Shown here in pieces: positions 32,017 to 39,405 of a stretch of DNA of 64,000 nucleotides. A program made the translations under genes and the position numbers. Under the pieces are notes generated by a model. That model did not search any database, was not told where the DNA came from, and saw only the letters and a list, made by a program, of their open reading frames with translations. Position 1 is the first letter of the stretch; each line of letters begins with the position of its first letter. Source of the stretch: Campylobacter concisus (GTDB taxonomy: Bacteria; Campylobacterota; Campylobacteria; Campylobacterales; Campylobacteraceae); NCBI RefSeq assembly GCF_002913715.1, contig NZ_PPCE01000004.1, forward strand, positions 62,001 through 126,000, given 5' to 3'.

Positions 32017-32991
32017 AAACTCTATAAATTTAAACTTCTCGCCTAAAAACTTGGGCGAGAGTAGAAATTTCGCCTGTTTAGCTGCATTTTCATAGGCTTG
32101 CTTGCTGCCTTTTTCAAGCACTAAAGATAAAATTTCATCCACGCCAAAGTCGCAAACCAAAGCATCATTTTGTTTTTTAAATTTAAGCATCAAAAAGCCG
32201 GCCTCACAAAAAGCCTCTTTGACCTGCTTAAAACAAAGGCTATAAGTTAGATCTGAGCTTTTAAAATATGGCGCAAGGTTTGAAATTTCAAACAATGAAA
32301 AAACTTGATGGTCTTTAAAAACTCTTAAGCTAAATTCATTTTTTGGCTCAAATTCGCCGTAGTCAAAGCTTAAAAATCTCACCTTTTTTGCCGCATTTGC
32401 AAGCTGAAGCGCAAATTTGGTGTAGCTAGTTGATATCTCGCCTTTTTTTATGCCAAATTTCTTTGCAAGGGCTAGCAAATTTTGATCCGCTCTTTGCCAG
32501 TGAAATTTTAGATCATCATCCACAAAAAGTATATTTTGTCCGTCTATCACCTCGCAACTAAATGCGTCAAGTAGCTCATTTGAGATGACAAAAATTTCAT
32601 CAAACGAGCACTCGTCTAAATTTTTATAATGTCTTATTTTGACATCATTGCCAAAGCGCTTTGTAAAAGTTTCAAGCTGCTTTTTCCTTAAATTTTCGTG
32701 AGGCTCAATGATAATAAACTCTAAATTTTTTAAGATCTCTGGCTCAAGCGTAAAGATGCCTTGCGCAAAATCAGCTAGCATATCGCCTGAGTTTGCACCG
32801 ATCTCCACGACCTTGCAAGAGCTAGAAATTTCGCCTTTTTTAAGCAGTTTTAAAAAATAGTTTGCAAGGCAGGCGCCAAAGAGATAGCCAACGCTTACAT
32901 TTGTGTAAAAATCGCCCTTTTTACCGATATCTACGCCAAATTTATAGTAGTTTTCATTGACCCAGATATCAAAAAACTCGCTAAATTTCAT
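32005..32991 (-). CDS. MidA/NDUFAF7-like SAM-dependent methyltransferase
   Basis: A 328-residue protein of the COG1565 family: the N-terminal FSEFFDIWVNENYYKFGVDIGKKGDFYTNVSVG, the SAM-binding VVEIGANSGDMLADF, and ISNELLDAFSCEVI around residue 135. The mitochondrial member methylates an arginine of complex I; the bacterial substrate is not known to me. The N-terminus is shorter than in many homologues. The ATG overlaps the next gene's stop by 4 bases. Confidence 0.82.
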   Translation of the reverse strand: MKFSEFFDIWVNENYYKFGVDIGKKGDFYTNVSVGYLFGACLANYFLKLLKKGEISSSCKVVEIGANSGDMLADFAQGIFTLEPEILKNLEFIIIEPHENLRKKQLETFTKRFGNDVKIRHYKNLDECSFDEIFVISNELLDAFSCEVIDGQNILFVDDDLKFHWQRADQNLLALAKKFGIKKGEISTSYTKFALQLANAAKKVRFLSFDYGEFEPKNEFSLRVFKDHQVFSLFEISNLAPYFKSSDLTYSLCFKQVKEAFCEAGFLMLKFKKQNDALVCDFGVDEILSLVLEKGSKQAYENAAKQAKFLLSPKFLGEKFKFIEFLKS

Positions 32992-33596
32992 AGATCAGGC
33001 AGCTTCCAGCCTCTATAAAACGCAAACATCCTAATCGTTATGCCAGCAGCAAGCAAGAGCATAGTAAAAAATATATTGGTTAGGCCTAGATGATATAGCA
33101 CAAAGTAAGCAAGCCCCACACCAAGGCTTATCGTGCCGTAAAGTCCAGTGCGTAAAAACCATGGAATTTCGTTTAGCAAAATATCTCTTAAGATACCTCC
33201 ACCAACGCCGTTAAAAAAGGCGATCATCATCACACCAAAGATGTTGTAGTTGTACTCAATAGCAACCATCGCGCCAACGATCGAAAAACAAATAACATCG
33301 ATCGCATCGGCGAAAATAAATACAAATTTTCGCTCCAAACCTTCTCTTTTTATATGTAAATTTGCCACTCTTGAAACAATCAACATAAAAATAACAACGC
33401 TTACTGGCATATAGTGCGTAAATGAATAAACTGCCCTGCCAACGAGCATATCACGCATGATACCGCCACCAAGTGCGGTCAAAAATGCAGACAAAAAGAC
33501 TCCAAGCCAGTCGCACTCCTTTTTTACTGCAAATAAAAACCCACTAAGTGCAGCTGATGCGATACCAACGTATTCGACAAAAAGTATTAAACTCAT
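32988..33596 (-). CDS. TRIC/UPF0126-family membrane channel
   Basis: A 202-residue inner-membrane protein with about seven hydrophobic segments built from an internal repeat: ALGGGIMRDMLVG in the first half and GVGGGILRDILLNEIP in the second. These GGG-x-x-RD motifs define the prokaryotic trimeric intracellular cation channel-like (YicG/YadS) family. Physiological ions are uncertain. The ATG has AAGGGA before it. It is coupled to the methyltransferase gene. Confidence 0.88.
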   Translation of the reverse strand: MSLILFVEYVGIASAALSGFLFAVKKECDWLGVFLSAFLTALGGGIMRDMLVGRAVYSFTHYMPVSVVIFMLIVSRVANLHIKREGLERKFVFIFADAIDVICFSIVGAMVAIEYNYNIFGVMMIAFFNGVGGGILRDILLNEIPWFLRTGLYGTISLGVGLAYFVLYHLGLTNIFFTMLLLAAGITIRMFAFYRGWKLPDL

Positions 33597-33680
33597 ATTT
33601 TTCCCTTAAAAGGTCGCATTTTATAATGAACTCTCATAAAAAATCATTAATAATATTTTTACCATTAGTTTATTTTAGGC

Positions 33681-33686
33681 TATAAT
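33681..33686 (+). promoter_or_regulatory. -10 element of the second SYLF gene
   Basis: TATAAT in TTTTAGGCTATAATAAC, 28 bases before the ATG at 33714, with an AAGGAAGG ribosome site between. Confidence 0.55.
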
Positions 33687-33713
33687 AACAAAAAATTTAA
33701 GGAAGGAATTTTA

Positions 33714-34376
33714 ATGAAAAGACTATTAATCATATTTCTTGCTGGTTTATTTTTCACGCCAAACTTAAACGCTGATGTGATCCAAAATCAAAAGCTAAAA
33801 AATGCAATAAATATTTTAAATGCTTTTGGTACAAGAAATTTAAAGCCAAACACTAAATTTGAAGGCATAAAAGCGATCGCTATAATCCCTGATGTGACAA
33901 AAGCAGGCGCTGTTGTAACTGGATCAACAGGTAAAGGCGTATTTATCGCTAAAAACGATGATGGTGAATGGTCAAGTCCATTTTTTTTAAATTACACATC
34001 TGGTAGCATAGGCTTGCAGCTTGGTTACAGCTCAGCTGATATGATCATTTTATTTAAAAATTCAGAAGCTTATGCAAATTTATTTAATGCAAAAGATACG
34101 ATCAGCCTAAAAGCAGAAGCAACTGGTGGCGTTGGTAATGAAGTAGCGATCACAAGTGATTTGCCTGAAATTTCAGCATTTGCTGAGGAGCGTGGCAAGA
34201 CAAGTGGTGCCTTTATAGGCGTTAGCCTAGATGTGGCAAGGCTTAAAATAAATATACAAGATACAAATGATTACTATGAGCGAATGTATGATTTTGAAAA
34301 TATCTACAACAATAGCCCAAAAGCTAGTAAATACACTCTGAAATTTAAAGAAATAATCTCAAAATATTTCTTATAG
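33714..34376 (+). CDS. SYLF-domain lipid-binding protein (copy 2)
   Basis: A 220-residue exported protein with a signal peptide (MKRLLIIFLAGLFFTPNLNA) and a SYLF domain: GIKAIAIIPDVTKAGAVVTG, GKGVFIAKND, SGSIGLQLGYSSADMIILF and EISAFAEERGKTSGAFIGV. It shares the fold and motifs with the protein at 23546, but the sequences differ along most of their length, so the duplication is old. It is a monocistronic unit with its own promoter and terminator. Confidence 0.85.
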   Translation: MKRLLIIFLAGLFFTPNLNADVIQNQKLKNAINILNAFGTRNLKPNTKFEGIKAIAIIPDVTKAGAVVTGSTGKGVFIAKNDDGEWSSPFFLNYTSGSIGLQLGYSSADMIILFKNSEAYANLFNAKDTISLKAEATGGVGNEVAITSDLPEISAFAEERGKTSGAFIGVSLDVARLKINIQDTNDYYERMYDFENIYNNSPKASKYTLKFKEIISKYFL

Positions 34377-34384
34377 CTCAAAAT

Positions 34385-34426
34385 TCTTGGCTCATTAAGT
34401 GGGTCAAGAGCTCTTTTTATTTTTAC
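34385..34426 (+). terminator. Terminator of the second SYLF gene
   Basis: CTTG-G-CTC pairs with GGG-T-CAAG around ATTAAGT, followed by CTCTTTTTATTTTTA, starting 9 bases after the stop. Confidence 0.5.
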
Positions 34427-34467
34427 TTTTATGATTAATTTTATAGAAGTTATGGCTTAGCTTTTTG

Positions 34468-34677
34468 CTAAACCATAAATAGTGAAACAAAGCGTTTTTT
34501 AGGGATTGGAGAAAATTGAGTCATATACTCAAACGCTTCTTCGTAATCGCCATCTGTATATTGTGCAACTTGTTCGATAAGCTCGTAAAGCTCCTCATCG
34601 TCCATAGAATCAAAACTGCCTCTATTTTCTAAAACCTCTAACAAAACGGCGTCTAATTCGAGCTCGTCGTAAGTCAT
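34468..34677 (-). CDS. Hypothetical small acidic protein
   Basis: A 69-residue soluble protein, very acidic in the first 50 residues (DELELDAVLLEVLENRG, DSMDDEELYELIEQV) with a basic, hydrophobic end (PKKRFVSLFMV). ATG 34677 with AAGGAAT before it is preferred to an upstream in-frame start lacking a ribosome site. No family recognised. Confidence 0.6.
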   Translation of the reverse strand: MTYDELELDAVLLEVLENRGSFDSMDDEELYELIEQVAQYTDGDYEEAFEYMTQFSPIPKKRFVSLFMV

Positions 34678-34827
34678 TTTATTCCTTAATTTTGATTTAA
34701 AAAATGCGACACTATACCAAAACAATCTTATAAAATACTTTACTTGAAATTCGTAAGAAATTTTATGCTTTTTTTATAAGTAAAGTTGTAAAATCCTTAT
34801 ATTCATTATCATTTTAGTTAGGTTTTT

Positions 34828-35274
34828 GTGGATAATTTTGAACTATTTTATAAGCATTTTAAAGAGTTTTTGGAAGCCTTTGGGCAAAAAAGCTCAGAGT
34901 TAAAAGAACAAATTTTGCATGTACTTTTCATTAGTAACTCTCATCTAAGTGCTCAAGAAATTTCTTCAGAAATTTACAAAATCCACAAGAATGAAATTTC
35001 AATGACATCAATTTACTCGTTTTTAAATTTTCTCGAAATGCATCATCTTGCAAACTGCTTTGAAGAAAATGGAGTAAAGAAATTTGAACTAAATTTAAAA
35101 TCATCGCACGATCATTTGATATGTGAAATTTGTGAAAAGATAGTTGATTTTGAAGATGAGATGATAGAGCAAAGGCAAGAGCAAATTTGCAAAGAAAAAA
35201 ATTTTAGCGAGCAGTCGCATACGATGATACTTTATGGCATTTGCAGTGATTGCCAAGAGAAAAATGGAAATTAA
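34828..35274 (+). CDS. Fur-family metal-responsive regulator
   Basis: A 148-residue repressor-type protein. Its N-terminal winged helix has LKEQILHVLFISNSHLSAQEI and SMTSIYSFLNFLEMHHLANCF. The dimer/metal domain has HDHLICEICEKIVDFEDEM with a CxxC and a second CxxC in YGICSDCQ. It lacks the HHDH run of canonical Fur, so it may be a paralogue sensing another metal. GTG at 34828 is the only reasonable start. The site ATTATCATTTTAG just upstream resembles half a Fur box and could mean autoregulation. It precedes a metal-handling gene run on the same strand. Confidence 0.85.
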   Translation: MDNFELFYKHFKEFLEAFGQKSSELKEQILHVLFISNSHLSAQEISSEIYKIHKNEISMTSIYSFLNFLEMHHLANCFEENGVKKFELNLKSSHDHLICEICEKIVDFEDEMIEQRQEQICKEKNFSEQSHTMILYGICSDCQEKNGN

Positions 35275-35297
35275 ATTTTATCATTTCATTTTACTTT

Positions 35298-35312
35298 TTG
35301 ATAATGAAAAAC
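35298..35312 (+). promoter_or_regulatory. Possible Fur-type site upstream of the metal-ATPase cluster
   Basis: TTGATAATGAAAAAC has one good GATAATG unit. It lies 64-78 bases before the first gene of the cluster. Only a half-site is convincing. Confidence 0.3.
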
Positions 35313-35375
35313 AAAAAAATTTCAGATTTATTTAAGCTGTGAAATAGATAATACGCAATTAAAAAAAGGATGAAA

Positions 35376-35699
35376 ATGGATATAAAAACACAAACTTTAG
35401 CACAAGTTGCAAGCTATTTTTCAATGATAGCTCATACAAACGGTAGACTAAGAGTAAGAGTTAGTCCAAAGATAAAAGAGCTAAGTAGCAGCGTAAATTT
35501 AGCTAGCCTAGATGATGTGATAGCTCAAATAAATGGTATAAAAAATGTAAAATTTAACAAGCTAATCGGCTCTGTAACGATCGAATACGATCATGAAATT
35601 TTCCCTAAAAATCTCTGGGAGGATCTCTTAAAAGGGCAAAATTTGGAAGAGATTTCAACTAGAGTAAATGAAGTTGCAAAAGAAGTGAAATATGCTTAA
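35376..35699 (+). CDS. HMA-like domain protein without CxxC
   Basis: A 107-residue soluble protein whose residues 20-85 have a ferredoxin-like pattern (GRLRVRVSPKIKEL, INGIKNVKFNKLIGSVTIEYD), the shape of the HMA_2 domain, but without the metal-binding CxxC of classic heavy-metal-associated domains. ATG 35376 is preferred because AAAGGA at 35365-35370 is correctly spaced; the upstream ATG sits inside that site. It is the first gene of the P-type ATPase run and overlaps the next gene by 8 bases. A similar domain forms the N-terminus of the ATPase. Confidence 0.7.
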   Translation: MDIKTQTLAQVASYFSMIAHTNGRLRVRVSPKIKELSSSVNLASLDDVIAQINGIKNVKFNKLIGSVTIEYDHEIFPKNLWEDLLKGQNLEEISTRVNEVAKEVKYA

Positions 35700-36342
35700 T
35701 GAACTTTTAAATGCATCATACACCAGCGAAAAAAACGCACTTAGCTTATATGAAAATTTAGCTTCGTTTGGTGATGTTTTTAACGAGATCGCAAATATCA
35801 GAAAAAATGCGATCATCTTGATAGAAAAATTTGCGAGCACACATGATTACGAGCTTGCTTGCGAAAATGAAGCTATATTTTTGCCGGCAAAAAATAAAGA
35901 AGATGCACTAATACAAGCTTTAAACTACGAGTTAGAGCTAAATAAAATGTATGAAAAATTTTGTGAAAGCTTAGACGATGAAGAGCTAAAAGATCTATTT
36001 TTTAGACTTTGGGCTACTTCAAATAACGAATATGTCACCTCTTTAAAACAACGTTTAAAAGAAATTTATAGTGGCTGTGAAATAAAAAATGAGCTAAATT
36101 TAAATGAAATTTCACAAAATTTTGAGCAAAATGGCATAACAAATATTTTAGAAAACTATCAAAACGACTTTAATGAGATAACTAAAAGCTTGCAAAATAT
36201 CGCAAGTGGCAAGGCTGATAAAAGCGAGTTAGCAAAGATAACCAACAATCCAAATTTCTCGTTTTTTAGCGGACTTGCGCTTGGGGCATTAGGCATTTCA
36301 GTAGTTAGTAAAAATTTTAATAAGGATGAAGAAAATGAATAA
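35692..36342 (+). CDS. Ferritin-like protein with C-terminal membrane anchor
   Basis: A 216-residue protein. The first ~130 residues form a helical bundle with Glu-rich helices (SEKNALSLYENLASFGDVF, ALNYELELNKMYEKFCESLDDEE) like rubrerythrin/ferritin-like proteins, though the full ExxH iron ligand set is not evident, so metal binding is uncertain. A linker follows, then a Gly-rich hydrophobic C-terminus (FFSGLALGALGISVVS). The anchor closely resembles those of the next small proteins. It overlaps both neighbours' control regions and is tightly coupled. Confidence 0.65.
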   Translation: MLNELLNASYTSEKNALSLYENLASFGDVFNEIANIRKNAIILIEKFASTHDYELACENEAIFLPAKNKEDALIQALNYELELNKMYEKFCESLDDEELKDLFFRLWATSNNEYVTSLKQRLKEIYSGCEIKNELNLNEISQNFEQNGITNILENYQNDFNEITKSLQNIASGKADKSELAKITNNPNFSFFSGLALGALGISVVSKNFNKDEENE

Positions 36343-36373
36343 TTTACAAAATCAAACAAAGAAAGGATTTAAA

Positions 36374-36685
36374 ATGGCATTACCATTTTTAGCAGGTTTA
36401 GCAGTAGGCGGTTTAGCAATAGCTGCTTGGAATAAAAGAGATAAGATCAAAGAGTACGCCCAAGATGGCTTTGATAAAGGCAAAGAGGCCGCAAAAGATC
36501 TTTACAAAAAAGGTAAAAGTGTTGCAAAAGATGCAAAAGACTTTATAGTAAAAGAAGAGAAAAAAGCAAAACGTGGTGCTAAAAAAGTAGAAAAAGAGGC
36601 TGAAAAAGTGGTAAAGAAAACAAGAAAACCACGCGCTAAAAAGCCAGCTGCTCCAAAAGCTATCACACCAAACGATATAGCTTAA
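36374..36685 (+). CDS. Small YtxH-like membrane protein with basic tail
   Basis: A 103-residue protein with an N-terminal glycine-zipper helix (MALPFLAGLAVGGLAIAAW), then an amphipathic Lys/Ala/Glu region (DKGKEAAKDLYKKGKSVAKD) and a very basic end (KKTRKPRAKKPAAPK). I chose ATG 36374 with GAAAGGA before it. ATG 36335, overlapping the previous stop, would add 13 polar residues. The layout (one helix, Ala/Lys coiled part, charged tail) recalls YtxH and PacL/DUF1490 proteins. Confidence 0.65.
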   Translation: MALPFLAGLAVGGLAIAAWNKRDKIKEYAQDGFDKGKEAAKDLYKKGKSVAKDAKDFIVKEEKKAKRGAKKVEKEAEKVVKKTRKPRAKKPAAPKAITPNDIA

Positions 36686-36694
36686 GGATAGAGA

Positions 36695-37009
36695 ATGCAA
36701 GAAAATAGTCTTTTTACACTTTCAAGCACAAGACTTCCATTTGATCACTTCATCAGCGGAGCTTTAATCGCTGGCATGGGTGCAGCTGCACTTGGCTTTA
36801 GCGACTATCTAAATAATAGAGCAACTAAAAAAGATATCGCTAAAAAGATAGCGAAATACGCTGTAACAGGTGGTTTTGTAGGTGCTGTTGGCATTCATGC
36901 TTCAAATTTAATAGCACAAAAAAAATATCTAAATGCAGCAGCTTTTACAGCAGCTGGTATCGGCGGTCTTTTGATAGCAGAAAAACTAATAAAATTGGAG
37001 AGTAAATAA
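36695..37009 (+). CDS. Small glycine-rich membrane protein
   Basis: A 104-residue protein with two or three hydrophobic stretches full of small residues: FISGALIAGMGAAALGF, YAVTGGFVGAVGIHAS and AAAFTAAGIGGLLIAEKL. No recognised family. It has AAGGATAGAG before its ATG, and its TAA overlaps the next ATG (TAATG at 37009). Position and composition make it part of the ATPase-associated set. Confidence 0.65.
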   Translation: MQENSLFTLSSTRLPFDHFISGALIAGMGAAALGFSDYLNNRATKKDIAKKIAKYAVTGGFVGAVGIHASNLIAQKKYLNAAAFTAAGIGGLLIAEKLIKLESK

Positions 37010-37332
37010 TGAACAACCCTTACATCAACGAAGAAAACGTAGCAAGTGAAACTGCAGCTAACAATGCAGCAGCTGCTCAGCCAAGCGCAATCGATAATGC
37101 AATAAACAATGCAGCTCAAAATTTACCATTTGTGCCTGAAAATTTTAATGCTGCTGGCTTTGTAAAAGGTCTAGTTTTAGGTGGTATCGCAGCTTATGTA
37201 CTGACTAATCCAAAAGCACAAGAGTGCGTATTTAAAGCGATTATCAAAGGTGGCGAGCTTATAAATGCTGGCATAGAAGAACTAAAAGAGCGTTTTGAAG
37301 ATGTCAAAGCAGAACTTGACTCACAAAAATAA
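37009..37332 (+). CDS. Small Ala-rich membrane protein (PacL/DUF1490-like shape)
   Basis: A 107-residue protein: an Ala/Asn-rich soluble N-terminus (ETAANNAAAAQPSAIDNAI), a Gly-rich membrane helix (FVKGLVLGGIAAYVLTNP), then a charged helix (ELINAGIEELKERFEDVKAE). Mycobacterial PacL proteins, which scaffold P1B ATPases such as CtpC, have one helix followed by Ala/Glu-rich and metal-binding parts and are encoded directly upstream of their ATPase, as here. The end of this gene overlaps the ATPase start by 32 bases. Homology is not claimed, only shape and context. Confidence 0.65.
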   Translation: MNNPYINEENVASETAANNAAAAQPSAIDNAINNAAQNLPFVPENFNAAGFVKGLVLGGIAAYVLTNPKAQECVFKAIIKGGELINAGIEELKERFEDVKAELDSQK

Positions 37333-39391
37333 GATCACTCTAGCTCACAAGAGTAAAAATAGAGCGAGGTTTATTTGCGAGAGCCTAAACGCTAGAAGCG
37401 ACGTCAGCGCTATCGAGGCTGCGATCTCAGAGCGAACTGATGCACTAAGTGTTCGTGTAAATAAATACGCAAAAAGCATTATCGTTGAATACGATAAAAA
37501 CTACGATAAAATTTTAAACTTTATCAAGAGCTATGAATTTCCAACAAAGGCAAAAGATCCAAATTTGCCAAGCAAGGCAAATATCTATAAGGCTGCTGCT
37601 GCACTTGGCATAACGCCATTTATGAGTAACAAAACTCTAAAATCAGCCGTGACTCTTTACGCCACAGCTCCAAATCTAATAGAAGGTGCAAAAGAGCTAA
37701 GGCATGAGGGTATCACTTCAAAAGTGCTTGAGGCAACTGCCATTGGTACTAGCCTAGCAATGGGCGATCATTTAGCAGCAAATAGCACAAATTTGATGAT
37801 AAATATCGGCGAATATATGGAAGAAAGTGCTAGTCACAAAAGTGATGATCTCATCAAAGAGCTAGCAAAACCAAATATCGAAGAAGTCTGGGTCGAGAGA
37901 AATTTAAATGGCGAAAAGACGCTTGAAAAAGTAAAAACCGAAAATTTAAAAAAGGGCGACATCGTAGTAGTTGGAGCTGGTGAGACGATAGGCGTTGATG
38001 GTTATATCGTTGAAGGTAACGCCGATGTAAATCAAGTCTCAATGACTGGAGAGGCTGAACCTATACCAAAAGCTAGAGGTGACCGTGTTATAAGCGGCAC
38101 CGTGGTTGATGAAGGTAGGATAAAAATTTGGGCTGAAAATGTAGGCAGTGATACAGCGACAGCTAGGATCAAAGAGTATATACAAACTTCACTCAATGAA
38201 AAATCAGCCATTGGTGTAAAAGCGTTAAAACTAGCTGATAAACTTGTGCCTGTTACGCTCTCGCTTGCTGGACTTTCATACATTATAAATAAAAATATGA
38301 ATAGCGTTGCTAGCGTACTTCAAGCGGACTACTCTTGCGCATTAAAGCTTGCTACACCAGTTGCTTTTAAATCAAGTATCTCAAAAGCAGGCAGAAATGG
38401 CATTCTTGTAAAAGGTGCAAAAGCGATCGAAGCTTTAAGCTCAGTTGACACTTTTGTATTTGATAAGACCGGCACTCTTACACATGGACGCCTAAGTGTA
38501 GTTGAAATTTACTCATTTAAAAAAGGCTTTTCTCAAAATGATATATTAAATTTAACTGCAAGTGCCGAGGAGCACTACTTTCATCCAGTAGCCGAAGCAA
38601 TAGTTGAAGCTGCAAACAAGCGTGGTTTCCACCATATTCATCACGATGAAGTCGAATTTATCGTAGCTCATGGCGTAAAAACTGCGATGCACGGCAAAGA
38701 GGTAGTTATCGGCAGTAGACACTTTTTAGAAGATGACGAGATGATAAGCTTTAAGGCTCATGAAGCTTTAATAAGTAAAGCATTAAATAGCGGCTTAACT
38801 TTACTCTACGTTGGATACGATAAAGAGCTAGTCGGAGTCATCGCTATGAAAGATGATATGAGAGAAAATGCAAAAGATATGGTGGCAAAACTACGCAGTC
38901 TTGGCGTAAAAGAGGTCGTCATGCTAAGTGGTGACATCAAAAGCAAGGCTGAAGAGGTGGCAAGAGAGCTTGGGCTTGATAGGGTCTATGCAGAGTGCTT
39001 ACCAACAGATAAAGCAGCTATCATCGAAGAGCTAAAGAGCGAGGGCAAAAAAGTAGCCTTTGTGGGAGATGGCATAAATGATGCTCCAAGCCTAACTAAG
39101 GCAAATGTGGGCATAAGTATGCACAAGGGTGCTGATATAGCTAAAGCGACGGCTGATATAAGTCTTTTAAAAGACGATATCATGAGCGTAGCTCTTGTAA
39201 AAGAGCTTGCAAATAAAACAATGGATTTAATTAGCTCAAATTTCCGCTCAACAGTTGGCGTAAACACAGCTATACTAAGCGCTGCGACACTTGGTATGTT
39301 AAATCCAATAGCAACTGCCATGCTTCATAATGGCACAACGATTTGGCTTTTATTAAACTCAATGAAGGGCGTAAAATTCAAATCGAAATAA
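37301..39391 (+). CDS. P1B-type metal-transporting ATPase with YSC membrane motif
   Basis: A 696-residue ATPase. Order: a basic start, an HMA-like domain without CxxC (about 20-85), weakly hydrophobic first helices, the A-domain loop MTGEAEP, TM6, the phosphorylation site FDKTGTLTHG, the P1B HP motif (EEHYFHPVAEAI), GDGINDAP, and a C-terminal helix pair ending MLHNGTTIWLLLNSM. The TM6 metal site normally reads CPC, SPC, TPC or CPH. Here the line is ADYSCALKLATP, that is YSC. The substrate is therefore unpredictable from known classes; Mn, Fe or Co are possible. I chose ATG 37301; a TTG two codons earlier is less likely. Confidence 0.88.
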   Translation: MSKQNLTHKNKITLAHKSKNRARFICESLNARSDVSAIEAAISERTDALSVRVNKYAKSIIVEYDKNYDKILNFIKSYEFPTKAKDPNLPSKANIYKAAAALGITPFMSNKTLKSAVTLYATAPNLIEGAKELRHEGITSKVLEATAIGTSLAMGDHLAANSTNLMINIGEYMEESASHKSDDLIKELAKPNIEEVWVERNLNGEKTLEKVKTENLKKGDIVVVGAGETIGVDGYIVEGNADVNQVSMTGEAEPIPKARGDRVISGTVVDEGRIKIWAENVGSDTATARIKEYIQTSLNEKSAIGVKALKLADKLVPVTLSLAGLSYIINKNMNSVASVLQADYSCALKLATPVAFKSSISKAGRNGILVKGAKAIEALSSVDTFVFDKTGTLTHGRLSVVEIYSFKKGFSQNDILNLTASAEEHYFHPVAEAIVEAANKRGFHHIHHDEVEFIVAHGVKTAMHGKEVVIGSRHFLEDDEMISFKAHEALISKALNSGLTLLYVGYDKELVGVIAMKDDMRENAKDMVAKLRSLGVKEVVMLSGDIKSKAEEVARELGLDRVYAECLPTDKAAIIEELKSEGKKVAFVGDGINDAPSLTKANVGISMHKGADIAKATADISLLKDDIMSVALVKELANKTMDLISSNFRSTVGVNTAILSAATLGMLNPIATAMLHNGTTIWLLLNSMKGVKFKSK

Positions 39392-39405
39392 ATTTGAAAG
39401 GGTAG

